Source: Cololabis saira (Eukaryota > Chordata > Actinopteri > Beloniformes > Belonidae). Taken from it: 64,000 bases of DNA. The DNA lies in contig NC_084587.1 in NCBI RefSeq assembly GCF_033807715.1, forward strand, positions 20,507,017 through 20,571,016, read 5' to 3'. The notes beneath the pieces are model-generated. The model saw only the letters and a list, made by a program, of their open reading frames with translations. It was not told the origin of the DNA and made no database searches. Below, in pieces: positions 1 to 26,755 of the stretch (positions are counted from its first letter, which is position 1; each line of letters opens with the position of its first letter). A program made the position numbers and the translations under genes.

Positions 1-40
1 TGAAAAGACCGCAATTAAATTTTGTTCAAAACAACCACTG

Positions 41-208
41 GGGGGGCTGGATAGCTCAGTGGGTTGAGCAGGGTCATCACCCTAGTGCAGGCAGCGCAGG
101 TCCAACCCTGGCCTGACGCTGTTTCCTGCATGTCTTCCTCCCTCTCTCTATACTCACTTTCCTGTCCACCTATTTTGAATAAAGGCCACTAGTGGCAAAA
201 AAAAAAGT
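41..208 (+). repeat. tRNA-derived SINE
   Basis: A tRNA-like head reads GGATAGCTCAGTGGGTTGAG (pol III A-box-like) and is followed about 45 bp later by a weak B box (GGTCCAACCC). The body ends in AATAAAGGCCACTAGTGGC and an A-rich tail. This is the layout of a common fish tRNA-derived SINE. A minus-strand relative lies at 55735-55905. The B box is degenerate, so it is a retroposon copy and not a tRNA gene. Confidence 0.7.
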
Positions 209-1119
209 TCATTTAATTAAAAAAAAAAAAACCCCCGCTGAGAATGCAACTTTATGCCCTCATTTCCAAATGCTCGTCTGCATTAATGAAACAGGATTCA
301 TAGCCAGGATTTTTTAATCAGGGTCCATAAATTCCAGCGGGCCATACTTACACACCCAGATGTGTGTATAAATCCCAAATGCAAACACTGTTTTCAAAAC
401 GCAGCTAAGAAAAGCTCCATCATGTGAGCAGCTGTCTGTGGCACTTGGGACACTCCATATTGACTGGTATTTACAAACACGGCTACAAACAGTATTTATT
501 TCAAATGTTTGAGTGGGATCCATAAACACAACTCGAGTTGTTGTGAATACTATTTTCGAGGAACTTTCACAAACACCGACTGCTGATTTAAAAAAATTAA
601 AAGTAGTTTTTCTGCTGCTGCCCCATGGTACAGGGAGACGGTTTCCTTTACGGACCACTGATGCTTGGTGTTTGTTAATTCCTTTTCATCATCTAAATAA
701 ATAAATATTTTTCTTGAAAATGTAGATGCATCCCAGCGTCACCTCAGACCTGAAAGGTAAATGCATACACCCATTTTGCATCAGCTGTGAACGGGTTAAC
801 TTCATTAACAGAGAAATGAGAGCAAAGACAAAAATAAAAGCTGCTTATATTCTCATGACCACATTTGAGAGAGAATTTCCCCTCATGAGAGTCATCAAAC
901 AATGTCCCTAAAGTACCCAGGAGCAGGCTACTTTTGTTTCAGGCAATATCTTTCGCCTGCCTCCTGCGGCACTTCTGAGACTGCAGCTAGAGTTACTGAA
1001 ATCACTGGCCTGTACGCTTTTAATGTGATACAAAGTGACAAACTTACACATGGAAAAATCCATCCACGTCACTTGTTTCAGTGGCAGGTAATTAATCATG
1101 TGGACAATCTTTGATAGTC

Positions 1120-1440
1120 ACACTTTCAAAACAGACCGAGTTCAGTTTAATCTGGCAAACTGTACGTAAATTAGAATAATTTCTGCAGCGGAGGTGTCTA
1201 CTAGATGAGATCAAAAACCACTTGGCTCGATTTCTCTCAAAAAATGTTAAAGATCGAGTTGTGATCTGTTTTCCACACTCAAATTATTCCATCTCGTCCA
1301 GTCCTGGCTAACATGAGTCATGAAAGATGCAATGCGTATGTGTATAGACCAAAGGAAGAGGCTTAGATGTTCACATGTGCTCTGTTTAACTATTATAAAT
1401 GTCCCCGCAAATTCACATGTGAAAAGGGGCCTGACCAAAT
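1120..1440 (+). repeat. diverged direct repeat, copy 1
   Basis: It shares ordered blocks with 2290-2560, such as GAGGTGTCTAC, AACCACTTGGCTC, TTGTTTTCCAC-like and TCATGAAAGATGC. Identity looks moderate and small indels are present. The family is unknown; it could be an old intronic duplication or two copies of an old repeat. Confidence 0.5.
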
Positions 1441-2289
1441 AAACAGCCGCTGCACCATGGCTTCCGGTGAAGGGGGCTCTGTCTGACTGACAGGTAAACA
1501 GGAAAAAGTGGATTAACTACACGTTATGTGGAACGGCTCATTTGTGGCTGAAAGGACGTGGAATAAAAACGTTGTAGATTTCTCTGCAGAGGAGTGTTGA
1601 CAGACTGGCTCCGGTGCGCGGGGTTAGACATTCGCTTGTGTATACATACACACACTTAAATGATTGAGCCCTTAATCAGGGAAGGCTGAAAACACACATG
1701 CTACGTTAGAGCACATAAAGAAACACAGTTGCGGAAACAAGGCGCATAGCGTGCGTGTTAAGGAACTATTGAAGCATTAGGTGTTGACAGTGGAGGGTCA
1801 TGGTATCAATTTATGAAACTTGTGGGGTGCAAGACATCTTGAAACACATTACGGATGCCAGATTTCATCATAAACAACGTGGAACGAAAAGGTAAAAGTA
1901 AAATCTAACATGACTATCGATTGTGCTCAGATACTGAGACAGCTGCTGACTGGTATGCAGCCAGAAATATTAGCAGCAAACGGCTTTGACGTAAGCCAGC
2001 ATTGAGCCAGCTGCCACAAGGATGACCCCCCCGGGAGTGAAATCACTAGATTCCACGTAGATTACTGTTGGTTTTGTTTGAACCGTTGCCAGTTACAAGT
2101 GGCTGACCAACTGCAGTAATCTCTAAAATAACAAGAATATAAAATTAGCCAGACAGGCAACTTTTAGGATCAGCTTTAGCCTATGACTTAGCATTAGCAG
2201 AGGGGGGATGCAACCATCAGATAAGTTTCAGGACCTTATTCCCACAGTTTTAAAAATAAAATCAATCTACGTCACTTCGCTGACATGTA

Positions 2290-2560
2290 ACTTAATACGT
2301 GAATCCATTCTGATACAAATAACTTTCAATCTGTCTGCAGTTTGTTCTGGCAAGCTTTAAGTAAGAATTTGAAGGCTGTCAGCAGCTGAGGTGTCTACGT
2401 GATGTGATCTACAACCACTTGGCTCCCTTTTAAGATGTTTTCACGATCGTTTTGTAATTTGTTTTCCACGCTGTTAATTAATCCAACCTGTCTGGTTCTG
2501 GCCTGATAGCAATCATGAAAGATGCTCCACAGTGTTTTTCTTTGGAAAGGTCAAGAGTGT
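2290..2560 (+). repeat. diverged direct repeat, copy 2
   Basis: This is the partner of 1120-1440, in the same orientation and with the same ordered blocks (GAGGTGTCTAC, ACCACTTGGCTC, ATCATGAAAGATGC). It lies about 170 bp from papss1 exon 8. Confidence 0.5.
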
Positions 2561-2728
2561 AAATAAGCCAGAGCTGATTTTCCCAACCAAGGTGAATGGG
2601 AAACATACCATGTAGGTGGATTTATCAAAGGAAAGAATTACGCAAACATCTGTGATCTATAGCAAGTACAAATTTAGAGTGAAATTGAGCTTATTCTGGA
2701 CGGGAGATCCTTCTACTCAGGGACTCAC

Positions 2729-19237
<16,509 letters not shown>

Positions 19238-19445
19238 GTCGGGTTCAGCCGGGAAACCGAGCACGGCGGGGGAAAAACACGCTTTTTGGGGGGGTGGGGG
19301 GGGGTTGTTTAGTTTACCGGGGCAGGTTGTGTTGATTATTTAGCCCAGATACGTCCAGTTAATGGAGGGACCCCGTGTATGGGAGGACGAGGAGGAGGAG
19401 GAGGAGGAGCGGACAGGGACGACTTCCCTGGTGGCGCGTCATCGG

Positions 19446-19453
19446 TGACGTCA
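19446..19453. promoter_or_regulatory. CRE (CREB/ATF site), copy 1
   Basis: A perfect palindromic TGACGTCA lies about 210 bp upstream of the papss1 start codon and also upstream of sgms2. The same octamer is kept in the second duplication copy. Function is inferred from the motif and its location. Confidence 0.6.
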
Positions 19454-19475
19454 TGACGCTGTCGGTGCGGAAAAC

Positions 19476-19750
19476 AAACTGATCTGATGTCAGTTTGTGC
19501 TGTGTCACCCTGCTGTTTAGAACCGTCACTGGGTGAGTGTTCAACTGATCTGATGTCAGTTTGTGCTGTGTCGCTGTTTAGAACCGTCACTGGATGAGTG
19601 TTCAACTGATCTGATGTCAGTTTGTGCTGTGTCGCCCTGCTGTTTAGAACCGTTACTGGATGAGTGTTCAACTGATCTGATGTCAGTTTGTGCTGTGTCG
19701 CCCTGCTGTTCAGAACCGTCACTGGATGAGTGTTCAACTGATCTGAAACC
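19476..19750 (+). repeat. 66-bp minisatellite
   Basis: Four units of about 66 bp begin near 19476, 19542, 19603 and 19669, with a partial unit at 19735. The core is CAACTGATCTGATGTCAGTT. One unit lacks 5 bp (CCCTG). Two or three related units recur at 20250-20395. Confidence 0.9.
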
Positions 19751-20090
19751 GACGGAGAAAAAATCCAAGTTGAATCAAATAACGTATATTTTACTGTTTA
19801 TTTTTTTAGCAGTAAAAGAGATTAAAAAACAATTAATTAATTAATGGCATGAATGCATCTCAAAATGAACCTACATCACACAAATGACTGATTCACGTCT
19901 ACATTAAAAAAAATCACACAATTTTTTTTAAATATGTAATATCCATGAAATAGAATATATTTTATTTACGTTGTTGATAATGTTCACATAATTTAGAAAA
20001 CCAGACGATAATGGAATTAATTGGAGGGACCCCGTGGATGGGGGGGAGCTCGGCACGACAAGTGGGACGACTTCAGCATGAATTATGGTT

Positions 20091-20190
20091 CCGCGTTAAA
20101 TCGACGCAGAACATACGCCATACCCCACGGCGTAGGCTACGGCGTAGGTTACGCGGCGACTCTGCGTTGGTGTAACGCGGAACCATAAAT
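20091..20190. mobile_element. short palindromic MITE (CCTACGCCGTAGG family), copy 1
   Basis: The inverted ends are ATTATGGTTCCGCGTTAAA and TGTAACGCGGAACCATAAAT, with CGGCGTAGG repeats at the centre. Related copies lie at 47405-47507 and 51940-51999. Confidence 0.75.
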
Positions 20191-20218
20191 CATCCTTTCC
20201 CCGGTGTTGTGTCATCGG

Positions 20219-20226
20219 TGACGTCA
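20219..20226. promoter_or_regulatory. CRE (CREB/ATF site), copy 2
   Basis: The second perfect TGACGTCA lies in the same local context (GTCATCGGTGACGTCATGAC) as copy 1, about 650 bp before the probable sgms2 first exon. Confidence 0.6.
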
Positions 20227-20875
20227 TGACGTGCTGTCGGTGCGGAAAACAAACTGATCTGAAGTCAGTTGCGCTGCGTCGCCCTGCTGTTATGAACCGA
20301 CACTGGATGAGTGTTCAACTGATCTGATGTCAGTTTGCGCTGCGTCGCCCTGCTGTTAAGAAGCGACACTGGATGAGTGTCTCAACTGATCTGAAACCGA
20401 CAGAGGTCCATAGTTGAAAGGAAAATTCCAGTTGAATCAAATAACGTAGGCTATATTTTAATGTTTATTTTTTTTAAGAGTAAAAGAGAGAAAAATGTTG
20501 TTAATGGCATTGAATGCATCTCAAAATGAGCATACATCACACAAATGACTGATTCCCGGCTAGTCTACATACAAAAAAAAATCACAATAATGTTTTCAAT
20601 AACATTTTTTTAATATGTAATATCCATAAAATAAAATATTTTTTTTATTTACGTTATTGATCATCTTCACATAATTTAGAAAACCACACGATTGCACAAT
20701 CCGCAGGAGTACACTATTTCCAATGGGCGCAGTTACAGGGCACATGCATGCGTTGATTATAGGACAGATGTGAATTATAGGGGATGCGAGGCGGCAGGCG
20801 CACGGAGGCTGGCTGGCTCTGAATATGTGGCGCTTCAGGGAGGAGCGCTTCATCAAAACCGAGCAGCAGTGTCAT

Positions 20876-21001
20876 GAGATGTAACAGTCCAGCCTCCGAG
20901 GAGCAGAACAGCGGAGAGGCAGCAGCAGCAGCAACAGCAGCATCGGGGATTCAAGGAACTGCAACTCCAGGAAGAGCAGCAAGGAGGCCCGAGGAAGGCA
21001 G
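20876..21001 (+). other. sgms2: probable non-coding first exon of sgms2
   Basis: A GC- and CAG-rich stretch ends GAGGAAGGCAG followed by GTAAGG, a strong splice donor. It lies head to head with papss1 and about 5.3 kb before the sgms2 coding exon, whose acceptor at 26265 (TTTTTGGCAG) needs an upstream exon. It is assigned to sgms2 by position only, and its 5' end is a guess. Confidence 0.45.
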
Positions 21002-22887
21002 GTAAGGATGCTATAACCTGAGCAACAGGATACTAAAACGAGAGATGGAGTCATTTGATCATCGTTAGGCCTGCACGGTTGGCGTCTAAAAGCATAATAG
21101 TGGCAATATTATCTGACGCGTATAGAGAAACTGATGATATTTAACTTTTTCCCATCAGTCCTGGTTACAGATTAATAGATATGCTGGGTATACGAACTGT
21201 AGTATTTGTGATGTGTGGTGCTGTGTTCATGTATTTGCATGAATAATTTGAAAAAGTTTTATCCCCTGCTCATGCCTGGATTTATTGTTAATGGTAAGAT
21301 GATAAAACCTATTTCTGAATTAAACATACCAAGCGCAAAGAATGAATGGGAACCAGGCTTCCTGCAGCTGCACCATGATTTCAATACAATTTTAAAGCTC
21401 CATTTAACAGTTAATAGCTCTAAAGAAAATTAGAGGGTTTAAGTAAAGGCAATGCAAAAACCTGTTGCCCCACCCTGTAGCCTTATGTGGAACCTAGTGT
21501 TTAACGCTGTGTGGGGCCACTGTGTTACACCCCAAAAGTAAACTTCAAAACTGGCTGACTGCCGCCCTGTAATATACTGGGGCCAAGTGGGAGCCACCCA
21601 GCCCTGTGCCTGACATCAGTGGTCAGTATCCACCACACATGTGGTTACGGAGCCCAGAAAAGCATAGGTGGCTCTATGCAGAGTTAGACTAGTACTTTGG
21701 AGCCGTGCGGAATGGATGGCTTTTCATCAATTCCAGAAACATGTTGTCAGCCCAGATGCACCATAACTGCCCCAACCAATGTGGTCCTTATGGTCCTCAG
21801 CAGACTGACTTTCTTCTTGTAGTATTGTTGTTTAGTGTTCTCCTGATGGTGGACTCATGCAAAACATTAGCCAATAAGGTCTTTTGCAGTAATTCCTGTT
21901 GTTCAGCCACTACTGTGGCTGATTATGATGTTCTTGGTTTACTACCATTTGAATGAATCCTTTTCCGACCACGAATCTGTGAATTCCACACACCATTCAT
22001 TTTCCACACGTGAATCAAAGCTCAGAATGTAATAGACACCTATTCTTTAAATAAAGCAGAGTGTCCATTCACCCGGATCGTCATCTTCTTTATTGACAAA
22101 AACACTCTGCTAATCCAAGGGATTTCCATGCTTTTTACCACTCACTTATTGGACCATTTTCCATGGTGAACTAAAGACCAACTGTCATAGTTATAATTTT
22201 ATTTACTTTCTTTCAAAGATGGCATGAAAATCTGATCATGTTTTTTGTTACATTTATTATTAGCCTTTATTCATCCCACGAGGGGAAAATATTCTTTGCT
22301 TTTAACCCATCTCTAGTTGGACTAGGAGCAGTGGGCTGCTACTTTTACATCGCTCGGGGGAGCCTTGCTCAGGGGACTTGGACCTGGGTCCTCCAGACCC
22401 AGCCCACCCCAAATCCTAAGGGTTTATTCACTTGTCATGGATAGACCAAATGTTTATAGTTTGATTACGACCACAACAAAAATACTATATTATACTATAA
22501 TATACTGTACTGTACTGTACTATACTATAATATACTGCACTGTACTATACTATACTATACTATACTACTAAACTGGGCAACATGTAAATAAAAAATGTCC
22601 ACAAAGAGTGATCAGTGTCAGTTGTTAAAAGCCTTGAAGTGAATTTCCCCATTGAGGGAGAAATAAAGGACAATCTTATCTTAACTTATCTTATCTTGAC
22701 ATGTTGTGTAGACGTACACAAACTCAAAAAGTTTTGAGTCCCAAAAAAGAGGTGGCATTGTGAAACGTGCTTTACCACGTGCGATACCTCTGAAGATGGA
22801 ACATCCTTGCTTGTTTTATTGCAAATTAATTGCCAGCTCATCTGTGGGTGTCACTTGTTCGTAAAGGGCAGGGCTTCCTATGTTACT

Positions 22888-23170
22888 TGTGGCAGAGTGG
22901 AGGAGCTGCAGCCACTCAGGCTGACGGGACACAGGTGTGGCCCGTCAACCTCTCCACTCTGCCAGCCTTGATAAGGCGGGGCTGGACAGCAGCAAGGGTT
23001 CAGACTGGAGCTGCTGGTCGGAGGAGCTGCTGGTGGCTGATGCTGTGGGAGAAGGTGGTTCTGCACGTGTGTGGCTGTGATCTGGGTGATTATTAAATAA
23101 AAGGGTCTGCACAAAGCTCCGTGTCCTCTCCATCCTGTCGGTCGGGCCCCGTGGCACTCACACTGCTACA
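22888..23170 (+). mobile_element. LTR of a retrotransposon (solo, plus orientation)
   Basis: It starts TGTGGCAGAGTGGAGG and ends CACTGCTACA, the TG...CA signature. A polyadenylation signal lies inside (ATTAAATAAAAGGGTC), about 80 bp from the end. The 5 bp before it are TTACT. No internal retroelement genes follow; a truncated inverted copy does. Confidence 0.7.
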
Positions 23171-23352
23171 CTCGTGCAGAACCACCTTCTCCCACAGCAT
23201 CAGCCACCAGCAGCTCCTCCGACCAGCAGCTCCAGTCTGAACCCTTGCTGCTGTCCAGCCCCGCCTTATCAAGGCTGGCAGAGTGGAGAGGTTGACGGGC
23301 CACACCTGTGTCCCGTCAGCCTGAGTGGCTGCAGCTCCTCCACTCTGCCACA
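23171..23352 (-). mobile_element. truncated LTR, inverted copy
   Basis: It is the reverse complement of about the first 180 bp of the preceding LTR, ending TGCCACA. It is followed directly by TTACT, the same 5 bp found before the plus-strand LTR. Confidence 0.75.
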
Positions 23353-23841
23353 TTACTATTTACTGTATTTTTAGCCCCTTTGATGGAGACAGTCCACATG
23401 TTGCGAAGATGAAAATGAGTAGCCAGAAAGCAGAGCATGTTATTATGAAGGCCCAAAAATGGATGTGAGAACCCTGGGTCTCCCAGAGTAAAATACAGTC
23501 CTCAAAGCAACTGGTAGACTTTGCTAGAAATAGCCTGGGTAAGTAGAGGCAGCTAAGTTATCCATTACAGCAGGCTGTGACCATGTAGGAGAGCTTTTTC
23601 TGCCAGTTTTCCACCACCACCCATCCTTTCAGAACGCTGGGCTGGTGGGAAAATACAGCGCACTGTACACAAGGGAGACGAGGGACTGGAAAATAAGTCA
23701 AATACCACCATACATAATGGTGCTATCTTATAATAAACAAACACTCACATCACCCCTTTCCCTTCCCACTGAATCCCCCAACAATCTATCACAGTTTGGG
23801 GGCTGCTATAACTAATATAAAGTATATATCAAAGGAGAAAA

Positions 23842-24141
23842 ATGAGGAAATTGTTTCTAGTCTGGTCTGCCATATTCATTCTTTTAGCAAAAGTTGCCCC
23901 CTGTGAAAAGTACCTGTTGAAGCTCCCATACACATTTCGACCAGTAAAGAACGTGCTAAACCAATCATATGAAAGTATGGTTTATGTGATGATTCACATA
24001 GAAGCATCTTTTGACCACTATTCAAAAATACCTGCAGAATTGCTAATAAACCCTGGGATCAACTGTTCACAGATTTCAGTGGCTCCAAATCAAGTGACAA
24101 GGTTGTCCTATCTCAATGTTTTTTTTTATTCACCAGAATAA
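23842..24141 (+). other. unassigned open frame of 99 codons with a signal-peptide-like start
   Basis: It begins MRKLFLVWSAIFILLAKVA: a basic start, a hydrophobic core and small residues before a Cys. The rest contains PVKNVLNQSYES and two N-x-S/T sites but matches no family I know. It lies within sgms2 intron 1. Its base composition is like the surroundings and no splice context or start consensus was found. It may be chance or a remnant. Confidence 0.2.
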
Positions 24142-24289
24142 CGAAAAACAGGTCTAATAAAACCAGCCAGACTGTTGACTTTCTGAGAACTCTGTACCTC
24201 ATAATAAAAACACACAAAAAAGCAACTAAATAAAGAATACATGAACTTACCTAATGTATTTTTTTTTTTTTTTTTTTATATTTTTATCC

Positions 24290-24763
24290 CGGTTTTTTCC
24301 CCCATTTTATCACCCAGTGCTCCTACCTAAGGTACAGTCCTGGGCATTGCTCCCCTCTACCAACCCCGGGAGGGCCCTGCACTGAGCTCAGGTCTCCTTC
24401 TTAACCTGAGGAGTGAGCAGGCCGCTTCTTTTCACCTGGTGGGCCAGGGTAGCGCGTGGAAGGATCACGTTATTCCGGCCAGATCCTCCCCACCCCATCT
24501 GGCGCCCCGGTTGGCCAGAGGGGGCATGTGTAGCCCAGGACTGTTGCATGTTTTTGTGAGAGTAGCTCATATTGCTACCCAAGGGAACACGGGGAGAACA
24601 TGCAAACAGAGGCCCTTTCGCCAACCCCACCCAGGGTGTGGGTGCTGAAGTCATGGGGGAACTAACACGCACTTCAGCGCCCACAGCGTCCCCGGCGGGA
24701 ATCGAACCCAGGACCTTCTTGCTGTGAGACGGCTGCACTACCAGCTGCGCCACCGTGCCCCTC
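24290..24763 (-). repeat. tRNA-derived SINE (minus strand)
   Basis: Read on the minus strand, the head is GGTGGCGCAGCTGGTAGTGC (A box) then GGTTCGATTCCCGC (B box), followed by a long body. The head has no cloverleaf-complete tRNA; it is the promoter of a SINE or a composite retroposon. Confidence 0.75.
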
Positions 24764-26306
24764 CTAATGTATTTATAATGACTGGAATAATAATTATTTA
24801 GAAATTGTTAAATACGAAACTCCAAATTAAAGGAAAAAACTTTTTTTTTTTTAGGGGGGGGGGGGTGTTATTTCATATGTCAGGCATTAAAGAGTAAAGT
24901 TTACACACAAAAAAAAGCGACCTCAACTTGCACTACTACCACTACTGTCATTTAGCAGACGCTTTTATAGCGACTTACATTTGAGAGAACAACACAAGCA
25001 AGAAGTCAGATGGATAAGTACTGGTCAGACTGCTGGGAGTCCAGTTGGATTATTTTTTTTTGCCCTTTTTTCTCTGTGCATTTTTTTTTTTACTGAGTGC
25101 TTGACTTTGACAGCAGAAACTTATGTATTTCAGAAACAATTTCATGATGCAAACTCTATGTTAGACCATCAACAGTGACTCCCCCTTAAATGTCATTGTC
25201 ATTAAGATCACAAATTGCAGTGTAGCTCACTGCAGGGATACATTACAACCCCACCAGGGCATGGAACTGTAATTGGCTTATTTTGTTTGCTTGCTCTTGC
25301 AGATGTAATTGGCCATCTTGACCAGTTTTAACATACCTTATGAGCCCTTGAAGCCTGTCAGAGTTTGTGTTCTGTATCCATCTCATTGCATAACAGAGAC
25401 TGAGCTTGCAGCGGGCTAGTCAGAGGGCGTTCAACTCAAATGTTTTCTGTGCGTTATATTTTCCCCTGAAATTGATTTTGAAGAAACTGATACATTGGAT
25501 ATCTCCCTTGTACCCAGTCATTCTCTGTTTTTTGTTGTTGTCCTGCTGTTAGGTTCCTCTCCAAGTAAACACCATTCTACATGTGCCCCTGAGGACTTTT
25601 ATTGTGATGCATTTCAGAGCTGATACCAGTATCCCTCAATCCATTAACGGGTGCTGTTGAAGGTACTAAAGCCAGTTGAGATGTGAAAGAAGGAAAACCT
25701 TCTTTTCTACTGTGCATTCTCATGTCATTAACTGACAAACTGTCAACAACAAACATCTCTTTTGGTCATGTATAACATTGTTTGTGTTCTGAGAACAGTA
25801 AGGACTTCCAGCTTTCAACAATAGTTTCATAGATGTGGCCATTGAAACAGGTTAAGTGAGCAAATCAGTTGTCTGTTAAGGATGATGATAAAAAAGAAAT
25901 AAATAAAAAAGAAAAACATAAAATAAGAGTCTTAATGAATCGAAAGTGACTGAATTGCTTTGGTCGATGTCCAGTAAAAAGGAATTTATCTCTCACAACA
26001 TTAACAGACACTGGAATAGCTAAGTATTACATGATCAGAAATAGCTTTATAGTCTAAAGTGGCCTTTTCAGCTAACGTTCCATCAATAAACCCTCCAACC
26101 GTTATACTGCCCAACCTTGAAACAGAGAAGAGTGGAAACAAACGTAAAGCACAATTGATCTTCACACGGGTTTTCAATACAATACAATCAAGTTCTGAGC
26201 ACATCCTTTTCAGAACCTAAGAGTTCGTCTGTTTCAACCTTTCTTTTCTCTTCTATTTTTGGCAGGTAAAAAGCTTCACTCCTGTGGGTCCACCGATCAG
26301 GTTCCC

Positions 26307-26755
26307 ATGGCGTCGCAGGAGCTTGTGAATGACAGAGACTCTGCAACTGATAATCTGAACCCGGGAACGGATGATGGCGCTGTGCCAAGCACGGGCAAAA
26401 CCTGTCCTGTCCACGTTGCAGGTGGTGAGGATGCAAAGCGGGGTTTCCGGAAAGGCATAAGCAGACATAATGACTATGTGAAGATCCCCGTGCCGGAGTC
26501 CAAAGTCAACCGATTGCCCACAGAGTGGTGGAAGACAGTGATGGCTTTCTTTTATGCCACTTTCAACCTGATCTTGACAACAGTTGTCATTACAATCGTA
26601 CACGAGAGGGTCCCCCCTAAAGAGAGCAGCCCGCCTCTTCCTGATAAGTTTTTTGACTATATTGACAGGGTCCAGTGGGCATTTACAGTGACAGAGATCA
26701 ATGGCATGTTGCTACTGGCCATTTGGATTATCCAGTTGTTCTTCTTCAGATACAA
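26307..26755 (+). CDS. sgms2: sgms2 coding exon 1
   Basis: The exon begins after the acceptor at 26265, and translation starts at the ATG at 26307. It encodes residues 1-149 and part of 150: a polar cytosolic N-terminus, then the first membrane segments (WWKTVMAFFYATFNLILTTV; EINGMLLLAIWIIQLFFFRY). The donor is GTAAGA. Confidence 0.94.

Larger units (their letters stand above)
1..2728 (-). other. papss1: papss1 intron 8 (partial), contents
   Basis: This is intron sequence downstream of papss1 exon 8. It holds a SINE near its left end and two related blocks (1120-1440 and 2290-2560). I found no further papss1 exon here: the ATP-sulfurylase exons after HPYIK, including the QLRNPVHNGH motif known in the family, must lie left of position 1. 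No other gene is visible. Confidence 0.6.
19360..20014 (+). repeat. tandem segmental duplication, copy 1
   Basis: It runs from GGAGGGACCCCGTGTATGGG to ACATAATTTAGAAAACCAGA. It shares, in the same order, the CRE, the GATCTGATGTCAGTTTG unit, AAACCGACGGAG, and the AT-rich tail ATATGTAATATCCATGAAAT with copy 2. Confidence 0.8.
20020..20690 (+). repeat. tandem segmental duplication, copy 2
   Basis: It runs from GGAGGGACCCCGTGGATGGG to ACATAATTTAGAAAACCACA. It differs from copy 1 by carrying fewer minisatellite units and an inserted palindromic MITE. Confidence 0.8.
19238..20875. promoter_or_regulatory. papss1/sgms2 divergent intergenic region
   Basis: About 1.6 kb separates the papss1 start codon (minus strand) from the probable first sgms2 exon (plus strand). 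It consists mainly of two diverged tandem copies of a block of about 650 bp, each with one perfect CRE. A G-run lies at 19289-19314 and a short palindromic MITE at 20091-20190. A promoter is inferred from position and the CREs; no TATA box was assigned. Confidence 0.55.
21002..26265 (+). other. sgms2: sgms2 intron 1, contents
   Basis: It holds a CTATA-type simple repeat (22475-22570), a retroposon tail near 22255-22430, a LINE tail with TTATC repeats (22636-22700), a head-to-head LTR pair, a 99-codon open frame, a minus-strand SINE and a CATTTAGCAGACGCTTTTAT repeat (about 24948-25040). I see nothing identifiable in 21060-22240 or 25200-26240. Confidence 0.55.

Noticed and set aside
46..120. 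tRNA gene on the plus strand
   Set aside because: Only the A-box region fits; the B box is degenerate and a SINE body with an A-rich tail follows.
1..2700. Remaining papss1 exons 9-12
   Set aside because: No frame encodes the expected sulfurylase motifs on the minus strand here; they must lie outside the window.
19476..19750. CRISPR-like array
   Set aside because: The units are contiguous tandem copies of about 66 bp without unique spacers, in vertebrate DNA.
24685..24763. tRNA gene on the minus strand
   Set aside because: A and B boxes are present, but the sequence continues into a SINE body and the cloverleaf is not complete.
26259..26306. Upstream extension of the sgms2 coding frame
   Set aside because: The frame is open back to the splice acceptor but has no ATG, and part of it is intron; the ATG at 26307 has a good context.
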